Of a DNA stretch of 64,000 bases, positions 39,466 to 48,974 are shown piece by piece (position 1 is the first letter of the stretch; each line of letters starts with the position of its first letter). This DNA is from Paenirhizobium naphthalenivorans (GTDB lineage Bacteria > Pseudomonadota > Alphaproteobacteria > Rhizobiales > Rhizobiaceae): the NCBI RefSeq assembly GCF_007992095.1, contig NZ_BJZP01000004.1:62001-126000 (forward strand), in the 5' to 3' direction. The notes beneath the pieces are model-generated. The model did no database searches and was not told the DNA's origin. It saw nothing but the letters and a program-made list of their open reading frames with translations. The translations under genes and the position numbers were made by a program.

Positions 39466-39951
39466 TCAGAGCTGTTCGATCATCGCCGCAGCCGCCGAAA
39501 CGGTCGCCTGGCCGGGGTTTTCCTCGACGTTGAGCGACTTCACCACGCCGTCCTCGACCAGCATGGAATAACGCTTGGAGCGCACGCCAAGCCCACCGGC
39601 GGACAGGTCCGCGTCGAGCCCGAGCGCCTTGGTGAAGGAAGCGTCCCAGTCGGCAAGGAAATGAATCTTGCCGAGCCCGCCACTCTGCTGCGCCCAGGCC
39701 CCCATGACATGCCAGTCGTTGACGGAGATGACGGCGATATCGTCGACGCCGCGGGCGAGGATCGCGTCGCGGTTTTCCAGATAACCCGGCAAATGGTTCA
39801 GCGAGCAGGTCGGGGTGAATGCGCCCGGTACGGCGAACAGGACGACGCGCTTGCCCTTGAACAGGTCGTCGGTCGTCAGCTCTACCGCACCATCGGCCGT
39901 TTTCTCCTTGAAGGTCGCCTGGGGCAGGCGCTCGCCAATCGCAATCGTCAT
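39466..39951 (-). CDS. Peroxiredoxin (Prx5-type)
   Basis: A 161-residue thiol peroxidase. The peroxidatic Cys is C49 in VPGAFTPTCS, the standard Prx5 signature, and NDWHVMGAW follows at the usual distance. It has no second conserved Cys in the C-terminal part, so it probably depends on glutathione/glutaredoxin or thioredoxin. It reduces H2O2 and alkyl hydroperoxides in the cytosol. Confidence 0.94.
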   Translation of the reverse strand: MTIAIGERLPQATFKEKTADGAVELTTDDLFKGKRVVLFAVPGAFTPTCSLNHLPGYLENRDAILARGVDDIAVISVNDWHVMGAWAQQSGGLGKIHFLADWDASFTKALGLDADLSAGGLGVRSKRYSMLVEDGVVKSLNVEENPGQATVSAAAAMIEQL

Positions 39952-40020
39952 GAAAATCTCCTCGCTGGGTTCGGGCGGGCTCCGTTCGGCCGGCCGGTCG
40001 CTGCGGAATATAGATTGACG

Positions 40021-40872
40021 CTAGTCAAAGGCAAGATGGGTTTCCATCGCGCGACCGCCGGCCTTGACTAGCACTCCCCAGGTCTTGCCGTGGATGTCAT
40101 ATTTGCGCGGCAGCCCACTGATCGGAAGGACGACGGTCAGTTCGTCGCCGGAAAGCTTGCGTTCGCTCTCGTCGAGAAAGACATGGCCGCTCGGTCCGGT
40201 GACGAAGATCTCGGCGTCCCGCTCTTTGGTCTGCGTTGGAACGGTCAGCGTCAGCGAGAGATGCTTGCCATCGGCCGAAAGTGCGTGGGCCTTGAGCGCG
40301 AAATCGGCGGCGGGAGGCTCCGGCAGTCTCGCGCGCGCCGCAACGATCAACGCTGTCTCTTCCGCCTCTTCCGCATCGTTCGGCGTCAGTCGCAACTCCG
40401 CCTGGAAGGGAATGCAGATATTGCGGCAAAGACCGATGAACACGGAGGCATTGATCTCGCCCGGAGAAGAGGTGCCAGCACCGGAGGCCACAAGGGTGAG
40501 CGGGAGCGTCACCGGGGCGTCATAGCCGATGTCGTGGATGTCACCGTTGTCGATCCGCTTCGGCACCGGGTAGGCGACCTCCGTCAGCGCATAGCCGCTC
40601 TCCGGCGCAATGGTGATAGAGGGCGGTATGCCGGCATCGCCCGGCTCGCGCCAATAGGTGATCCAGCCGGGCGAGGGTTCGATCTGCAAAGCCGCAGCGC
40701 GTGTGCCCTGCGCGTCGGCCGGCAAGACCACCAGCCGCATACGACCGCCCTGGTTCACCGCCCAGTCGCTGCTCTCGGCCCAGGCTGCACAGGTTTGGCC
40801 CATAAGGGCGGCCGCGAGCGCCGCAAGAGCAAGGCCGGGTCGACGAAAATTTGCGCGCACTGTTCTCATCAT
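40021..40872 (-). CDS. Periplasmic DsbD-alpha-like (DsbD N-terminal domain) protein
   Basis: About 284 residues: a signal peptide ending near CAAWAES, then a beta-rich domain with the redox pair C-R-N-I-C in the FIGLCRNICIPF segment, as in the N-terminal domain of DsbD/ScsB-type proteins. The membrane reductase part of DsbD is absent, so this is a stand-alone domain. It probably passes reducing power to copper-handling or other periplasmic proteins. The start could be ATG 40869 or 40872. A longer hydrophilic extension to 40989 is unlikely. Confidence 0.82.
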   Translation of the reverse strand: MMRTVRANFRRPGLALAALAAALMGQTCAAWAESSDWAVNQGGRMRLVVLPADAQGTRAAALQIEPSPGWITYWREPGDAGIPPSITIAPESGYALTEVAYPVPKRIDNGDIHDIGYDAPVTLPLTLVASGAGTSSPGEINASVFIGLCRNICIPFQAELRLTPNDAEEAEETALIVAARARLPEPPAADFALKAHALSADGKHLSLTLTVPTQTKERDAEIFVTGPSGHVFLDESERKLSGDELTVVLPISGLPRKYDIHGKTWGVLVKAGGRAMETHLAFD

Positions 40873-41045
40873 GGGAAAGCCGTTTATTCCAACGTTTGCC
40901 GCTCGACCAGTAACGCTTGCGATAGCCGGATCATTTTTAGTTGATTGATTGCCGTTCCTGCCCCATCCTCCGTTGATTGACGAGTTCATGGCCGGACGAT
41001 CCGGCCTTGAATCAGCCGCCCCAAAGGGGTCCGTGGAGGTAAAGT

Positions 41046-41651
41046 ATGGCTTTCTCGACGCTGAAGAAGGATCGTGAACGGGGACTTCTCGACGGTCAGC
41101 TGTTGATCGCCATGCCGGGCATGGCAGATGGCAACTTTGCTCGCTCCGTCGTCTTTATCTGCGCGCATTCACCTGCCGGCGCGATGGGATTCATCATCAA
41201 CCGCGCTCAGCCGGTTACCTTCGCGGAGGTGCTGCTTCACCTTGATCTGATCGACAGGACGGACGCGATCATGCTGCCGGAGCACGCGCGCGATTTTCCC
41301 ATCCAGAGCGGTGGACCGGTCGAGACCGGCCGTGGTTTCGTGCTGCACAGCGACGATTATAGCGGGGACAGCAGCATTCCCGTCAGCGACGACATCTCGC
41401 TGACGGCGACGCTCGACATCGTTCGCGAGATTGCCGCTGGCCGCGGCCCGCGCCGTGCCACCATGCTGCTCGGCTATGCCGGCTGGGGGCCGGGTCAGCT
41501 CGAGCTGGAAATGGCCGCCAATGGCTGGCTGCATTGCCCTGCAACGGAAGACATCATCTTCGACCGCTCGCTCGACAACAAATACGACCGGGCCTTGGCG
41601 CTGATGGGGGTGAGCCCCGCCATGCTGTCGATGGAAGCCGGCCACGCGTGA
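41046..41651 (+). CDS. YqgE/AlgH family protein (DUF179)
   Basis: 201 residues. [43 protein letters not shown] and [13 protein letters not shown] are hallmarks of the family. The biochemical function is unknown; YqgE is often linked by neighbourhood to yqgF. GGAGGT lies 8 bases before the ATG. It is divergent from the DsbD-like gene. Confidence 0.93.
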   Translation: MAFSTLKKDRERGLLDGQLLIAMPGMADGNFARSVVFICAHSPAGAMGFIINRAQPVTFAEVLLHLDLIDRTDAIMLPEHARDFPIQSGGPVETGRGFVLHSDDYSGDSSIPVSDDISLTATLDIVREIAAGRGPRRATMLLGYAGWGPGQLELEMAANGWLHCPATEDIIFDRSLDNKYDRALALMGVSPAMLSMEAGHA

Positions 41652-41682
41652 AGAGGACGCGCGTCACGCGCCCCTATGGCTC

Positions 41683-44595
41683 TTATGCCCGCTTGGTCAG
41701 CGGGAACCGTTCCTTGAGCAGCCGCTGGATCGATTCCGAGCCGAGCGGCGCGCCGAACAGGTAGCTCTGGCCGAAATCGCAGCCGAGCTTGGCGAGTTCC
41801 TCGGCGTCGGCATCGCTCTCTATCCCTTCCGCCACCACCTGCATCTCCAGCCCGCGGGCCATGGATATGACGGATTTCAGCAGCACGGACCGCTTGTCGG
41901 AGCGGTCGTTGACTAGCGCCTTGTCGAGCTTGATCGTGTCGAACGGGAAGCGGGTGAGGTAAGCCAACGAGGAATAGCCGGTGCCGAAGTCGTCGAGCGC
42001 CAGGGAAATGCCGGTCTCCTTCAACTTGGCAAGCAGCAGGCGCGCTTGTTCCGGGTTCTCCATTACCACGCTCTCGGTCAGTTCAAGCCTGATGCGGTGC
42101 GGGTCGCATCGTGTCTTGCCCAGCAAGGCGCGAATGTCGCTGTAGAGTTCGCTTGAGAGCAGCTGCGCGCTCGACAGGTTGACGGCGACGAAGACCGGGA
42201 TCTCGCCCGTGTGCCGCTCCCATTCCATCAGGTCGGTGGTCGCGCGTTCGAGCGCGAACATGCCGAGCGGTTCGATCAGGTCCGACATTTCGGCGATCGG
42301 AATGAATTCCGACGGCGGGATATTGCCACGCTTCGGATGGTCCCAGCGCATCAAAGCCTCGAAGCCGGCGACCTCGCCATCGGCAAGGCGGACGATCGGC
42401 TGGTAGACCATCGACAGTTCCTTGCGCTCTATCGCACGGCGCAGGTCGGTCTCAAGTTGCAGCCGGTCGGTGCCGGCGGTGCGGAAGGCGGGGCGGAATG
42501 GTTCGACGCGATTGCCGCCCGCCCGTTTGGCGCGGTACATGGCAAGTTCGGCATCGGAGAGCAGACTTGCGGCGTTTTCCTGCTGGTCGACCCAGGAGAC
42601 AAGGCCGATCGAGGCGGTGAGGATGACCTCGCGATTGGCGAAGTTGATCGGCACCATGATCGCCTTCGACACGGCGTCGGCGAAGTCGGCGATCTTGACC
42701 GGATCACGTTCGGAGACGAGGATCAGCCCGAATTCGTCGCCACCGATACGCGCCAGCGTATCCTGCGGCTTCATCAGCCGGCGGAGGCGACGGGTAAGTG
42801 CAATCAGGATATTGTCACCGGCGGCGATGCCGAGACTGTCGTTCACCAGCTTGTAACGGTCGATGTCGATCGCAAGAACGGTCGGTCGGACGGTCTCAGT
42901 GCCGCTGGCCAGGGTCAGCATCGATTGCAGCCTGTCGAGGAAAACCTCGTGGTTCGGCAGGCCGGTCAGATTGTCGTGCATGGCGTCGCTGAGCAGCCGG
43001 TCGATCGAGTTCTTCTGCTCGGTGACGTCGATAATCGTGCCCACGCAGCGGATGACCTCACCGTTGGATCCGAGCACGGGCCGGGCGCGGATCTTCAACC
43101 AGTGGAAATGGCCGTCCTCGGCGCGGATACGGAATTCGTGGTTGAGCCGCCCTTTCCGGTGCTCGAGAAGCACGTCGAGCGTGGCGCGAAACCGGTCCCG
43201 GTCGTCCGGGTGGAGCCGCGGCAGCCAGTTGCGCGCGGCGCCGTGCATGGTTCCGGGCGCAAGGCCGAGGCGGACGGAAATATCGGGGATCGTCACCACA
43301 CGGTCGCGTGCCACGTCCCAGTCCCAGACCGTATCGCCCGATCCGGTCAAGGCCAGTGACTGGCGCTCGAGGTCGGAGAACAGGCCCTGCTGATAGGCGC
43401 CGCCGGCAAAGGCGTGCTGCATGACGGTAAAGCCGATCAGGAGCACGATCAGCACCAGTCCACCGCCGAGCGCCGGCTGAATGATGTCATTGTCGAGCTG
43501 CCCGGTGACGGTCAGCCAACCGCCGAACAACCAGACGATGATCAGCGCCCAGGTCGGTATGAGCAGGATGGCGCGGTCGTAGCGATTGAAGCCGAGATAG
43601 AAGATCAGCGCGATGCCCACCGTCCCGGTCAGAGCGAAGGACAGGCGGGCGATGCCGGCGGCGATCGACGGATCGTAAATCGCCACGCCGAACAGAAGGG
43701 CGAGGCCAAGGATCCAGGCGAATGTCGCATAGCCGAGATGGACATGCCAGCGATTGAGATTGAGGTAGGTGAAGAGGAAGATGACGAGGCTCGACGCCAG
43801 TGCCACTTCCGCGCCCGCTCGCCAAATGCGCTGGTCGCTGGAGGTAATGCTGATGAGCTTTTCGAGGAAGCCGAAGTCGACGCAGATATAGGCGAGCACC
43901 GCCCAGGCGAGCGCCGCCGCCGCCGGCAGCATGGACGTGCCCTTGACGACAAAGAAGATGGTCAGGAATACCGCAAGCAGGCCTGCAATGCCGAGCACGA
44001 TGCCACGATAGAGGGTGAAGGCGTTGACTGTGTCCTTGTAGGCGTCCGGTTCCCAAAGGTAGATCTGCGGCAGGTTGGGGGTCGCGAGTTCGGCGACGAA
44101 GGTGATCACGGAGCCGGGGTTGAGCGTGATGCGGAACACGTCAGCGTCCGGGCTCGGTACCCGGTCAAGCGCGAAGCCCTCCGACGGGGTGATCGAGATG
44201 ATGCGCTGCGAGCCAAGATCCGGCCAGAAGATGTGCGAGCCGGCAAGGCGGAAGTGCGGGGCGACAATGACGCGCTCCAGCTGCTCCTCCGAAACATTGG
44301 CGAGCGCGAAGACCGCCCAGTCGCCCTGGTGGTCCTCCGAGGAGGCCCGCACCTCGATGCGCCGGCGAATGCCATCGGCGCCGGCCGCGGTCGAGACCTG
44401 GAAGGCATTGCCCTGGTTGGTGTAGATCTCCGTTGTGGCGGTGAGGTCGAGCGCGGTGTCGTCGCGGGCGATCTTCACCGGTTCCGCGGCAAGCGCCAGC
44501 GACGAGAAGAGACCGACGAACGCAAGAATTGCCGCGGCCAGCGCGGCGGCAAGCCGACGGCCGGCTGCCGCTTGCCTGTTCCGGTCAGACGTCAT
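41683..44595 (-). CDS. Seven-helix membrane PAS-GGDEF-EAL cyclic-di-GMP protein
   Basis: A 970-residue protein. A signal peptide comes first (AAAILAFVGLFSSLALAA), then a periplasmic beta-rich domain (~30-165) and about seven helices (~175-400), like a 7TMR-DISM layout. PAS, GGDEF (RIGGDEFG) and EAL (FEALMRW, NLS, ELTES, LDDFGTG, AEGIE) domains follow. The RxxD inhibitory site reads KPQD. Both enzymatic motifs are intact. ATG 44595 is chosen because it overlaps the GNAT stop as ATGA, which couples the two genes; an in-frame ATG at 44664 would remove the signal peptide start. Confidence 0.9.
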   Translation of the reverse strand: MTSDRNRQAAAGRRLAAALAAAILAFVGLFSSLALAAEPVKIARDDTALDLTATTEIYTNQGNAFQVSTAAGADGIRRRIEVRASSEDHQGDWAVFALANVSEEQLERVIVAPHFRLAGSHIFWPDLGSQRIISITPSEGFALDRVPSPDADVFRITLNPGSVITFVAELATPNLPQIYLWEPDAYKDTVNAFTLYRGIVLGIAGLLAVFLTIFFVVKGTSMLPAAAALAWAVLAYICVDFGFLEKLISITSSDQRIWRAGAEVALASSLVIFLFTYLNLNRWHVHLGYATFAWILGLALLFGVAIYDPSIAAGIARLSFALTGTVGIALIFYLGFNRYDRAILLIPTWALIIVWLFGGWLTVTGQLDNDIIQPALGGGLVLIVLLIGFTVMQHAFAGGAYQQGLFSDLERQSLALTGSGDTVWDWDVARDRVVTIPDISVRLGLAPGTMHGAARNWLPRLHPDDRDRFRATLDVLLEHRKGRLNHEFRIRAEDGHFHWLKIRARPVLGSNGEVIRCVGTIIDVTEQKNSIDRLLSDAMHDNLTGLPNHEVFLDRLQSMLTLASGTETVRPTVLAIDIDRYKLVNDSLGIAAGDNILIALTRRLRRLMKPQDTLARIGGDEFGLILVSERDPVKIADFADAVSKAIMVPINFANREVILTASIGLVSWVDQQENAASLLSDAELAMYRAKRAGGNRVEPFRPAFRTAGTDRLQLETDLRRAIERKELSMVYQPIVRLADGEVAGFEALMRWDHPKRGNIPPSEFIPIAEMSDLIEPLGMFALERATTDLMEWERHTGEIPVFVAVNLSSAQLLSSELYSDIRALLGKTRCDPHRIRLELTESVVMENPEQARLLLAKLKETGISLALDDFGTGYSSLAYLTRFPFDTIKLDKALVNDRSDKRSVLLKSVISMARGLEMQVVAEGIESDADAEELAKLGCDFGQSYLFGAPLGSESIQRLLKERFPLTKRA

Positions 44596-45206
44596 GAGTT
44601 TTCTTTTTTCCCGTTCCCCGAGGCGCGGTCGCTGAGGAGAGACAGCATCGTGTGATCGCGCCATTGCCCGTTGATTTTCAGATACTGTCGCAAGAGACCT
44701 TCCCGCTCAAATCCGACCCCCTCGAGGAGCCGGATGCTTTTCTCGTTCTCTGGGATACAGGTTGCTTCAATCCGGTGCAACTCAAGCACCCCGAAGATGT
44801 AGGGAATAGCCAGGCGAAGTGCGGCAAACATATGGCCTTTGCCCGCATGACGCTCGCCCATCCAATATCCGATCATGCAGCTTTGTGACGCACCCCGGCG
44901 GATCAGACCGATGGTCAGGCCGCCGAGCAGGACTTCGTCGGGACCGCCAAAAAGCAGGAAGGGAACGGCGAGGCCGGAATGGAACTCCTGGCCGTTGCGC
45001 ACGACGCGCGAACGGAAGGCACGCTCGGTCAGATCATCGGCTCGCCACGTGGGCTCCCAGGGTTGCAGAAAGGCACGGCTGTCGCGACGCAGTTCATGCC
45101 ATTGCTCGAAATCGTCGTAACGCGGCAGGCGAAGGCGATGGGTGGCATTCACCAGTTCCGGCGTTTCCGGCTGCCGCGACAGAAACCGAAAGACCGAACG
45201 TGTCAT
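44592..45206 (-). CDS. GNAT acetyltransferase (RimJ/RimL-like)
   Basis: A 204-residue GNAT enzyme. GYWMGERHAGKGHMFAAL is the acetyl-CoA-binding A motif region, and LHRIEATCIPENEKSIRLLE the conserved RimJ/RimL-type B motif. It probably acetylates the N-terminus of a ribosomal or other protein. Its stop codon overlaps the start of the cyclic-di-GMP gene. Confidence 0.9.
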   Translation of the reverse strand: MTRSVFRFLSRQPETPELVNATHRLRLPRYDDFEQWHELRRDSRAFLQPWEPTWRADDLTERAFRSRVVRNGQEFHSGLAVPFLLFGGPDEVLLGGLTIGLIRRGASQSCMIGYWMGERHAGKGHMFAALRLAIPYIFGVLELHRIEATCIPENEKSIRLLEGVGFEREGLLRQYLKINGQWRDHTMLSLLSDRASGNGKKENS

Positions 45207-45277
45207 CGCAATCCCTTCAGGCCCGTGCCGGCGGGAGCGCGTCCGTCGGCGGTTACTTTAGCGCGATCCCGGCAAAC

Positions 45278-46576
45278 TCAGCCGGCCGCCTTGAGCGGCG
45301 TTGCGCGCCCCGCCGACAGCGCGCCGTTGATCTCGCTCATCGGCGCGAGGTGTTCGAGCGGACCGATGGCCGAGAGTGTCGGCGTGGTTTCGAAGAACAA
45401 CCGTCCGCCGAGATCGGTCAGTCGCTCGGGGGTGATGCCGGCGAGCCGGTCCATCATCTCCTGGTTGGAGATTGGACGACCGTAGAGCATCATCTGCCGG
45501 GCGATTTGGCCGGCACGCGCGGCCGGGCTTTCCTGGCCCATCAGAAGCTGGGCGCGCACCTGGGCGCGCGAACGGTCGATCTCCTGACTGTCGATGGATT
45601 GCGAGGCCTTGCGCAATTCATCGATGATGACCGGGACAAGCTCCGGAAGATTTTCCCCGCCGGTCGCGGCATGGATGCCGAAGATGCCGCTGTCGGAAAA
45701 GCCCCAGTGAAAAGCGTAGATCGAATAGCAGAGGCCACGGATCTCCCGCACTTCCTGGAAAAGACGCGAGGACATGCCGCCGCCGAGAATGTTGGCCAGG
45801 ATCTGTGAGGCGTAGAAGTCGCGCGCGTGATAGGCGCGGCCCTCGAAGCCGATGAGAAGTTGCGCGTCCATCAGGTCGCGCTCCTCGCGGGCCTCGCCTC
45901 CGGTATAGCGGGCGGCCTCGATGATCGGGCTGACCTCGGGCTTGGTGCGCAGTGTGGCGAAGCGCTCCTCGACCTGTTTGACGAAAGTGTCGTGATCGAC
46001 CGCACCGGCGGCCACGACGAACATGCGGTCCGTCGTGTAATTGCGGTCGAGATAGGCGCGGATTTCGGCGCTGGTGAAGGCCTTTACCGTGTCCGGCGTG
46101 CCGAGGATCGGCCGGCCGAGCGGCTGACCTGCATAGGCGAGTTCCGAGAAACGGTCGAACACCACGTCGTCCGGTGTGTCGTTTGCCGCCCCGATTTCCT
46201 GAAGGATGACGTGTTTTTCACGCGCCAGTTCCTCCTCGTCGAAGGTGGAGCCGGTCAGGATGTCGGCGAGCATGTCGACCGCCAGCGGTACGTCGTCCTT
46301 CAGCACGCGCGCGTAATAGGATGTGGTCTCCGTCGAGGTGGCGGCGTTCAGTTCTCCGCCGACATTCTCGATCTCCTCGGCGATCTGGCGCGCGCTGCGA
46401 CGGTTCGTACCCTTGAAGGCCATGTGCTCGAGCAGGTGGGCGATGCCATGCTCGCCCTCCGTCTCGTCACGGGATCCGGACTTGATCCAGGTCCCGAGTG
46501 CCACGGATTCGAGATGCGGCATCGTTTCCGTCACCACCGTCAGCCCCGAAGGCAGTCGGGTACACTCTACACTCAT
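45278..46576 (-). CDS. M16 family zinc peptidase (processing-peptidase-like)
   Basis: A 432-residue protein of pitrilysin fold. HLLEHMAFKGT holds the inverted zinc motif HxxEH. The downstream GGELNAATSTETTSYYARV segment is also conserved, and the C-terminal half is the inactive M16_C domain. It resembles the mitochondrial processing peptidase beta subunit and the rickettsial/rhizobial PMP-like proteases. It follows thrC by 21 bases in the same direction, a conserved alphaproteobacterial pair. Confidence 0.94.
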   Translation of the reverse strand: MSVECTRLPSGLTVVTETMPHLESVALGTWIKSGSRDETEGEHGIAHLLEHMAFKGTNRRSARQIAEEIENVGGELNAATSTETTSYYARVLKDDVPLAVDMLADILTGSTFDEEELAREKHVILQEIGAANDTPDDVVFDRFSELAYAGQPLGRPILGTPDTVKAFTSAEIRAYLDRNYTTDRMFVVAAGAVDHDTFVKQVEERFATLRTKPEVSPIIEAARYTGGEAREERDLMDAQLLIGFEGRAYHARDFYASQILANILGGGMSSRLFQEVREIRGLCYSIYAFHWGFSDSGIFGIHAATGGENLPELVPVIIDELRKASQSIDSQEIDRSRAQVRAQLLMGQESPAARAGQIARQMMLYGRPISNQEMMDRLAGITPERLTDLGGRLFFETTPTLSAIGPLEHLAPMSEINGALSAGRATPLKAAG

Positions 46577-46597
46577 CTATCTGTCTTTCTGCGCTTC

Positions 46598-47995
46598 TTA
46601 ATTCTCGCGGCGGGCATGCTCGTCGACAAAGGTTTCGACGGCTTTAAGTTCCGCCTCGAGGACGTCGAAACGCTCCTCCCGGTCCATCAAGTCAGCAAGC
46701 CACGCCGGAAGCGCGGGGTCAATACCGCTCGCCGATTTTACCGCAGCCGGGAATTTCGCCGGATGAGCGGTCGAAAGCGTCACCATCGGGCTCGACGGCT
46801 TCTCGAACTTCTGGGCGACGAAGACGCCGACGGCGGTGTGCGGGTCGAGCAGATAGCCGGTCTCGGCCAGCGTGTCGCGGATCGTCGCGGCGACCTGCTT
46901 CTCGCTGGCGCGGCCAGCGCGGAACTCCTTGCGGATCGCTTTCAGGGCGGCCGGCTTGATCTCGAAGCCGCCGGACTGCTTGAGGCTTTCCATTGCCGCG
47001 CGGATGGCGCTGTCGTCTCGATCGTAGGCTTCAAACAGAAGGCGCTCGAAGTTGGACGAGATCTGGATGTCCATCGACGGAGAGGTCGTGGCCGATACGC
47101 CCTTCATCTCGTAGCGGCCGGTCTTCAGCGTGCGGGCCAGGATGTCGTTCTCGTTGGTGGCTATCACCAGCTTGTCGATCGGCAGGCCCATCTTCTTGGC
47201 GACATAGCCGGCGAAGATGTCGCCGAAATTGCCGGTCGGCACAGTGAAGGAGACCTTGCGGTCCGGGCTGCCCAGAGAGATCGCGGCGGTGAAATAGTAG
47301 ACCACTTGCGCCATGATGCGCGCCCAGTTGATCGAATTTACCCCGGAGATCTTCAGCCGGTCACGGAAGTCGATGTCGTTGAACATCGCCTTCACCAGAT
47401 TCTGGCAGTCGTCGAAATTGCCCTTGACGGCGATCGCGTGGACGTTCTCAGCCTTGGAGGTTGTCATCTGCCGCTGCTGGACGGGTGAGACCTTTTCATG
47501 CGGGAAAAGGATGAAGACATCCGTGCGCGCCCGTCCGGCAAAGGCATCAATCGCCGCGCCGCCGGTATCGCCCGAGGTCGCGCCGACAATGGTCGCGCGC
47601 TCGCCGCGCTGGGCAAGCGCATGGTCCATTAGCCGCGCCAGCAGCTGCATGGCGACGTCCTTGAAGGCCAGAGTCGTGCCGTGGAACAGTTCCAGGATGA
47701 AGGAATTCGGCCCGGTCTGGACCAGCGGCGCCACCGCCGGATGGCGGAAAGTGGCATAGGCCTCGTCGATCATCGCACGGAAGACACCGGCCTCGATCTC
47801 GCCGCCGGTGAAGCGATAGAGCACTTCAAAGGCGATGTCCTGATAGCTCTTACCGCGCAGCGCCCGGATCTCTTTCTTCGTCAGGTGTGGCCACTTGCGC
47901 GGCACATAGAGGCCGCCGTCGCGGGCCAGGCCGGCGAGAAGAGCGTCACAGAAACCGAGGCTTTTTGCCTCTCCGCGGGTCGAGATATAGTCCAC
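46598..47995 (-). CDS. thrC: Threonine synthase
   Basis: A 465-residue PLP enzyme converting phosphohomoserine to threonine. It starts with DYISTRGEAKSLGFCDALLA, the PLP-lysine is in LAFKDVAMQ, and GATSGDTGGAAI is the phosphate/PLP loop. GTG 47995 is used because AAGGA lies 8 bases before it; the frame stays open for 1.4 kb upstream, but that extension is antisense to other genes and not coding. Upstream of the M16 protease gene in one operon. Confidence 0.96.
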   Translation of the reverse strand: MDYISTRGEAKSLGFCDALLAGLARDGGLYVPRKWPHLTKKEIRALRGKSYQDIAFEVLYRFTGGEIEAGVFRAMIDEAYATFRHPAVAPLVQTGPNSFILELFHGTTLAFKDVAMQLLARLMDHALAQRGERATIVGATSGDTGGAAIDAFAGRARTDVFILFPHEKVSPVQQRQMTTSKAENVHAIAVKGNFDDCQNLVKAMFNDIDFRDRLKISGVNSINWARIMAQVVYYFTAAISLGSPDRKVSFTVPTGNFGDIFAGYVAKKMGLPIDKLVIATNENDILARTLKTGRYEMKGVSATTSPSMDIQISSNFERLLFEAYDRDDSAIRAAMESLKQSGGFEIKPAALKAIRKEFRAGRASEKQVAATIRDTLAETGYLLDPHTAVGVFVAQKFEKPSSPMVTLSTAHPAKFPAAVKSASGIDPALPAWLADLMDREERFDVLEAELKAVETFVDEHARREN

Positions 47996-48313
47996 GATGC
48001 TTGTCCTTGGTCTTGAAGAAGGGAAGGGCCTGGTTCGCGGGAGAAGGCTAAGCCTTTCCAGGCGCTGTTGTTCGTCTTTTTGTGCCGGTCGACCCCGGCT
48101 GTTCCTGTTCTCGCACCGATGAAGGAATGGCGCCATCCGGCAAAGCTGGGGCATTGCCGCCCCGGAGGCGTTGAAAATTAAACCAAAACACCGGCGACCC
48201 AATCGATTTTTCGCTGCGCCGCTGGTATAGACCATCGGCAAGGGGCATGAAAAGGCCTCAATTCGAATGGCTTCTGGCTTCTTCAAGCCAGCATTGCGGA
48301 AGGTTGGAGTATC
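47996..48313. other. 318-base divergent gap between thrC and a lipoprotein gene
   Basis: Must contain both promoters. No gene is seen. An AT-rich patch at 48170-48210 on the lipoprotein side is the likely promoter area. GGTTGGAG at 48302-48309 is the ribosome-binding site of the lipoprotein gene. Confidence 0.4.
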
Positions 48314-48868
48314 GTGTCTGTGAAGGTATCGCGCGGGATCTTGGCCGCATCCTTGTTGATGGTTCTCGCCGGCTGCAACGCTGGCAATCCGGGGGGCGTG
48401 CTCGGCTCGGCCGCCGACAAGCCGGCGGCGACCCCCGCCGCCAGTTCCGCCGCAGCGGTGCAGGGCTTCTGCCCGCCGATCACACTGCGCGACGGCACGG
48501 CCTACTACCGCACCTATGCCAAGGGCGCCAAGGATGATCCCACCAAGGTCATCTATCAGGCCTCGCTTGCCGACACGACGCGCTCCTGCGCTCGCTCGGA
48601 AACGACGCTGACCATCACCGCCATGGTCCAGGGCAGGCTGGTGGCCGGTCCTGAGGGCAAGGCTGGACCGGTCACGCTGCCGATCCGGGTCGCCGTGACG
48701 GACGGTGACAAGGTCCTTTATTCCGAACTGACGCAGTTCCCTGTAACGCTCGCCGACGTCGCCCAGGCGACGCAGTTCGTCTTCACCAAGGACGTAGCAG
48801 TGCCAGGCGATCTCGGCGGCCTGGTCAAGGTTCATATCGGTTTCGATGAAGGGCCGGTAAAGAAATAA
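48314..48868 (+). CDS. Putative lipoprotein
   Basis: 184 residues. GTG start, hydrophobic leader and lipobox LAGC at Cys 21, then an Ala-rich spacer and a beta-rich domain (TTLTITAMVQGRLVAGPEGK). One further Cys pair (FCPP, RSCARS) may form a disulfide. Similar proteins are annotated only as hypothetical lipoproteins of Rhizobiales. It is outer-membrane or periplasmic and its function is unknown. Confidence 0.78.
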   Translation: MSVKVSRGILAASLLMVLAGCNAGNPGGVLGSAADKPAATPAASSAAAVQGFCPPITLRDGTAYYRTYAKGAKDDPTKVIYQASLADTTRSCARSETTLTITAMVQGRLVAGPEGKAGPVTLPIRVAVTDGDKVLYSELTQFPVTLADVAQATQFVFTKDVAVPGDLGGLVKVHIGFDEGPVKK

Positions 48869-48974
48869 GCAGCAAGGGGAGGCGACTTCAGGGCGCGGCG
48901 TTCCGGGAATACGGTAGCGAAACGGAGCGCCAGTCGCTGTGCTGTCGATCGCGCCCGAATGCCGGGGGGCATGG

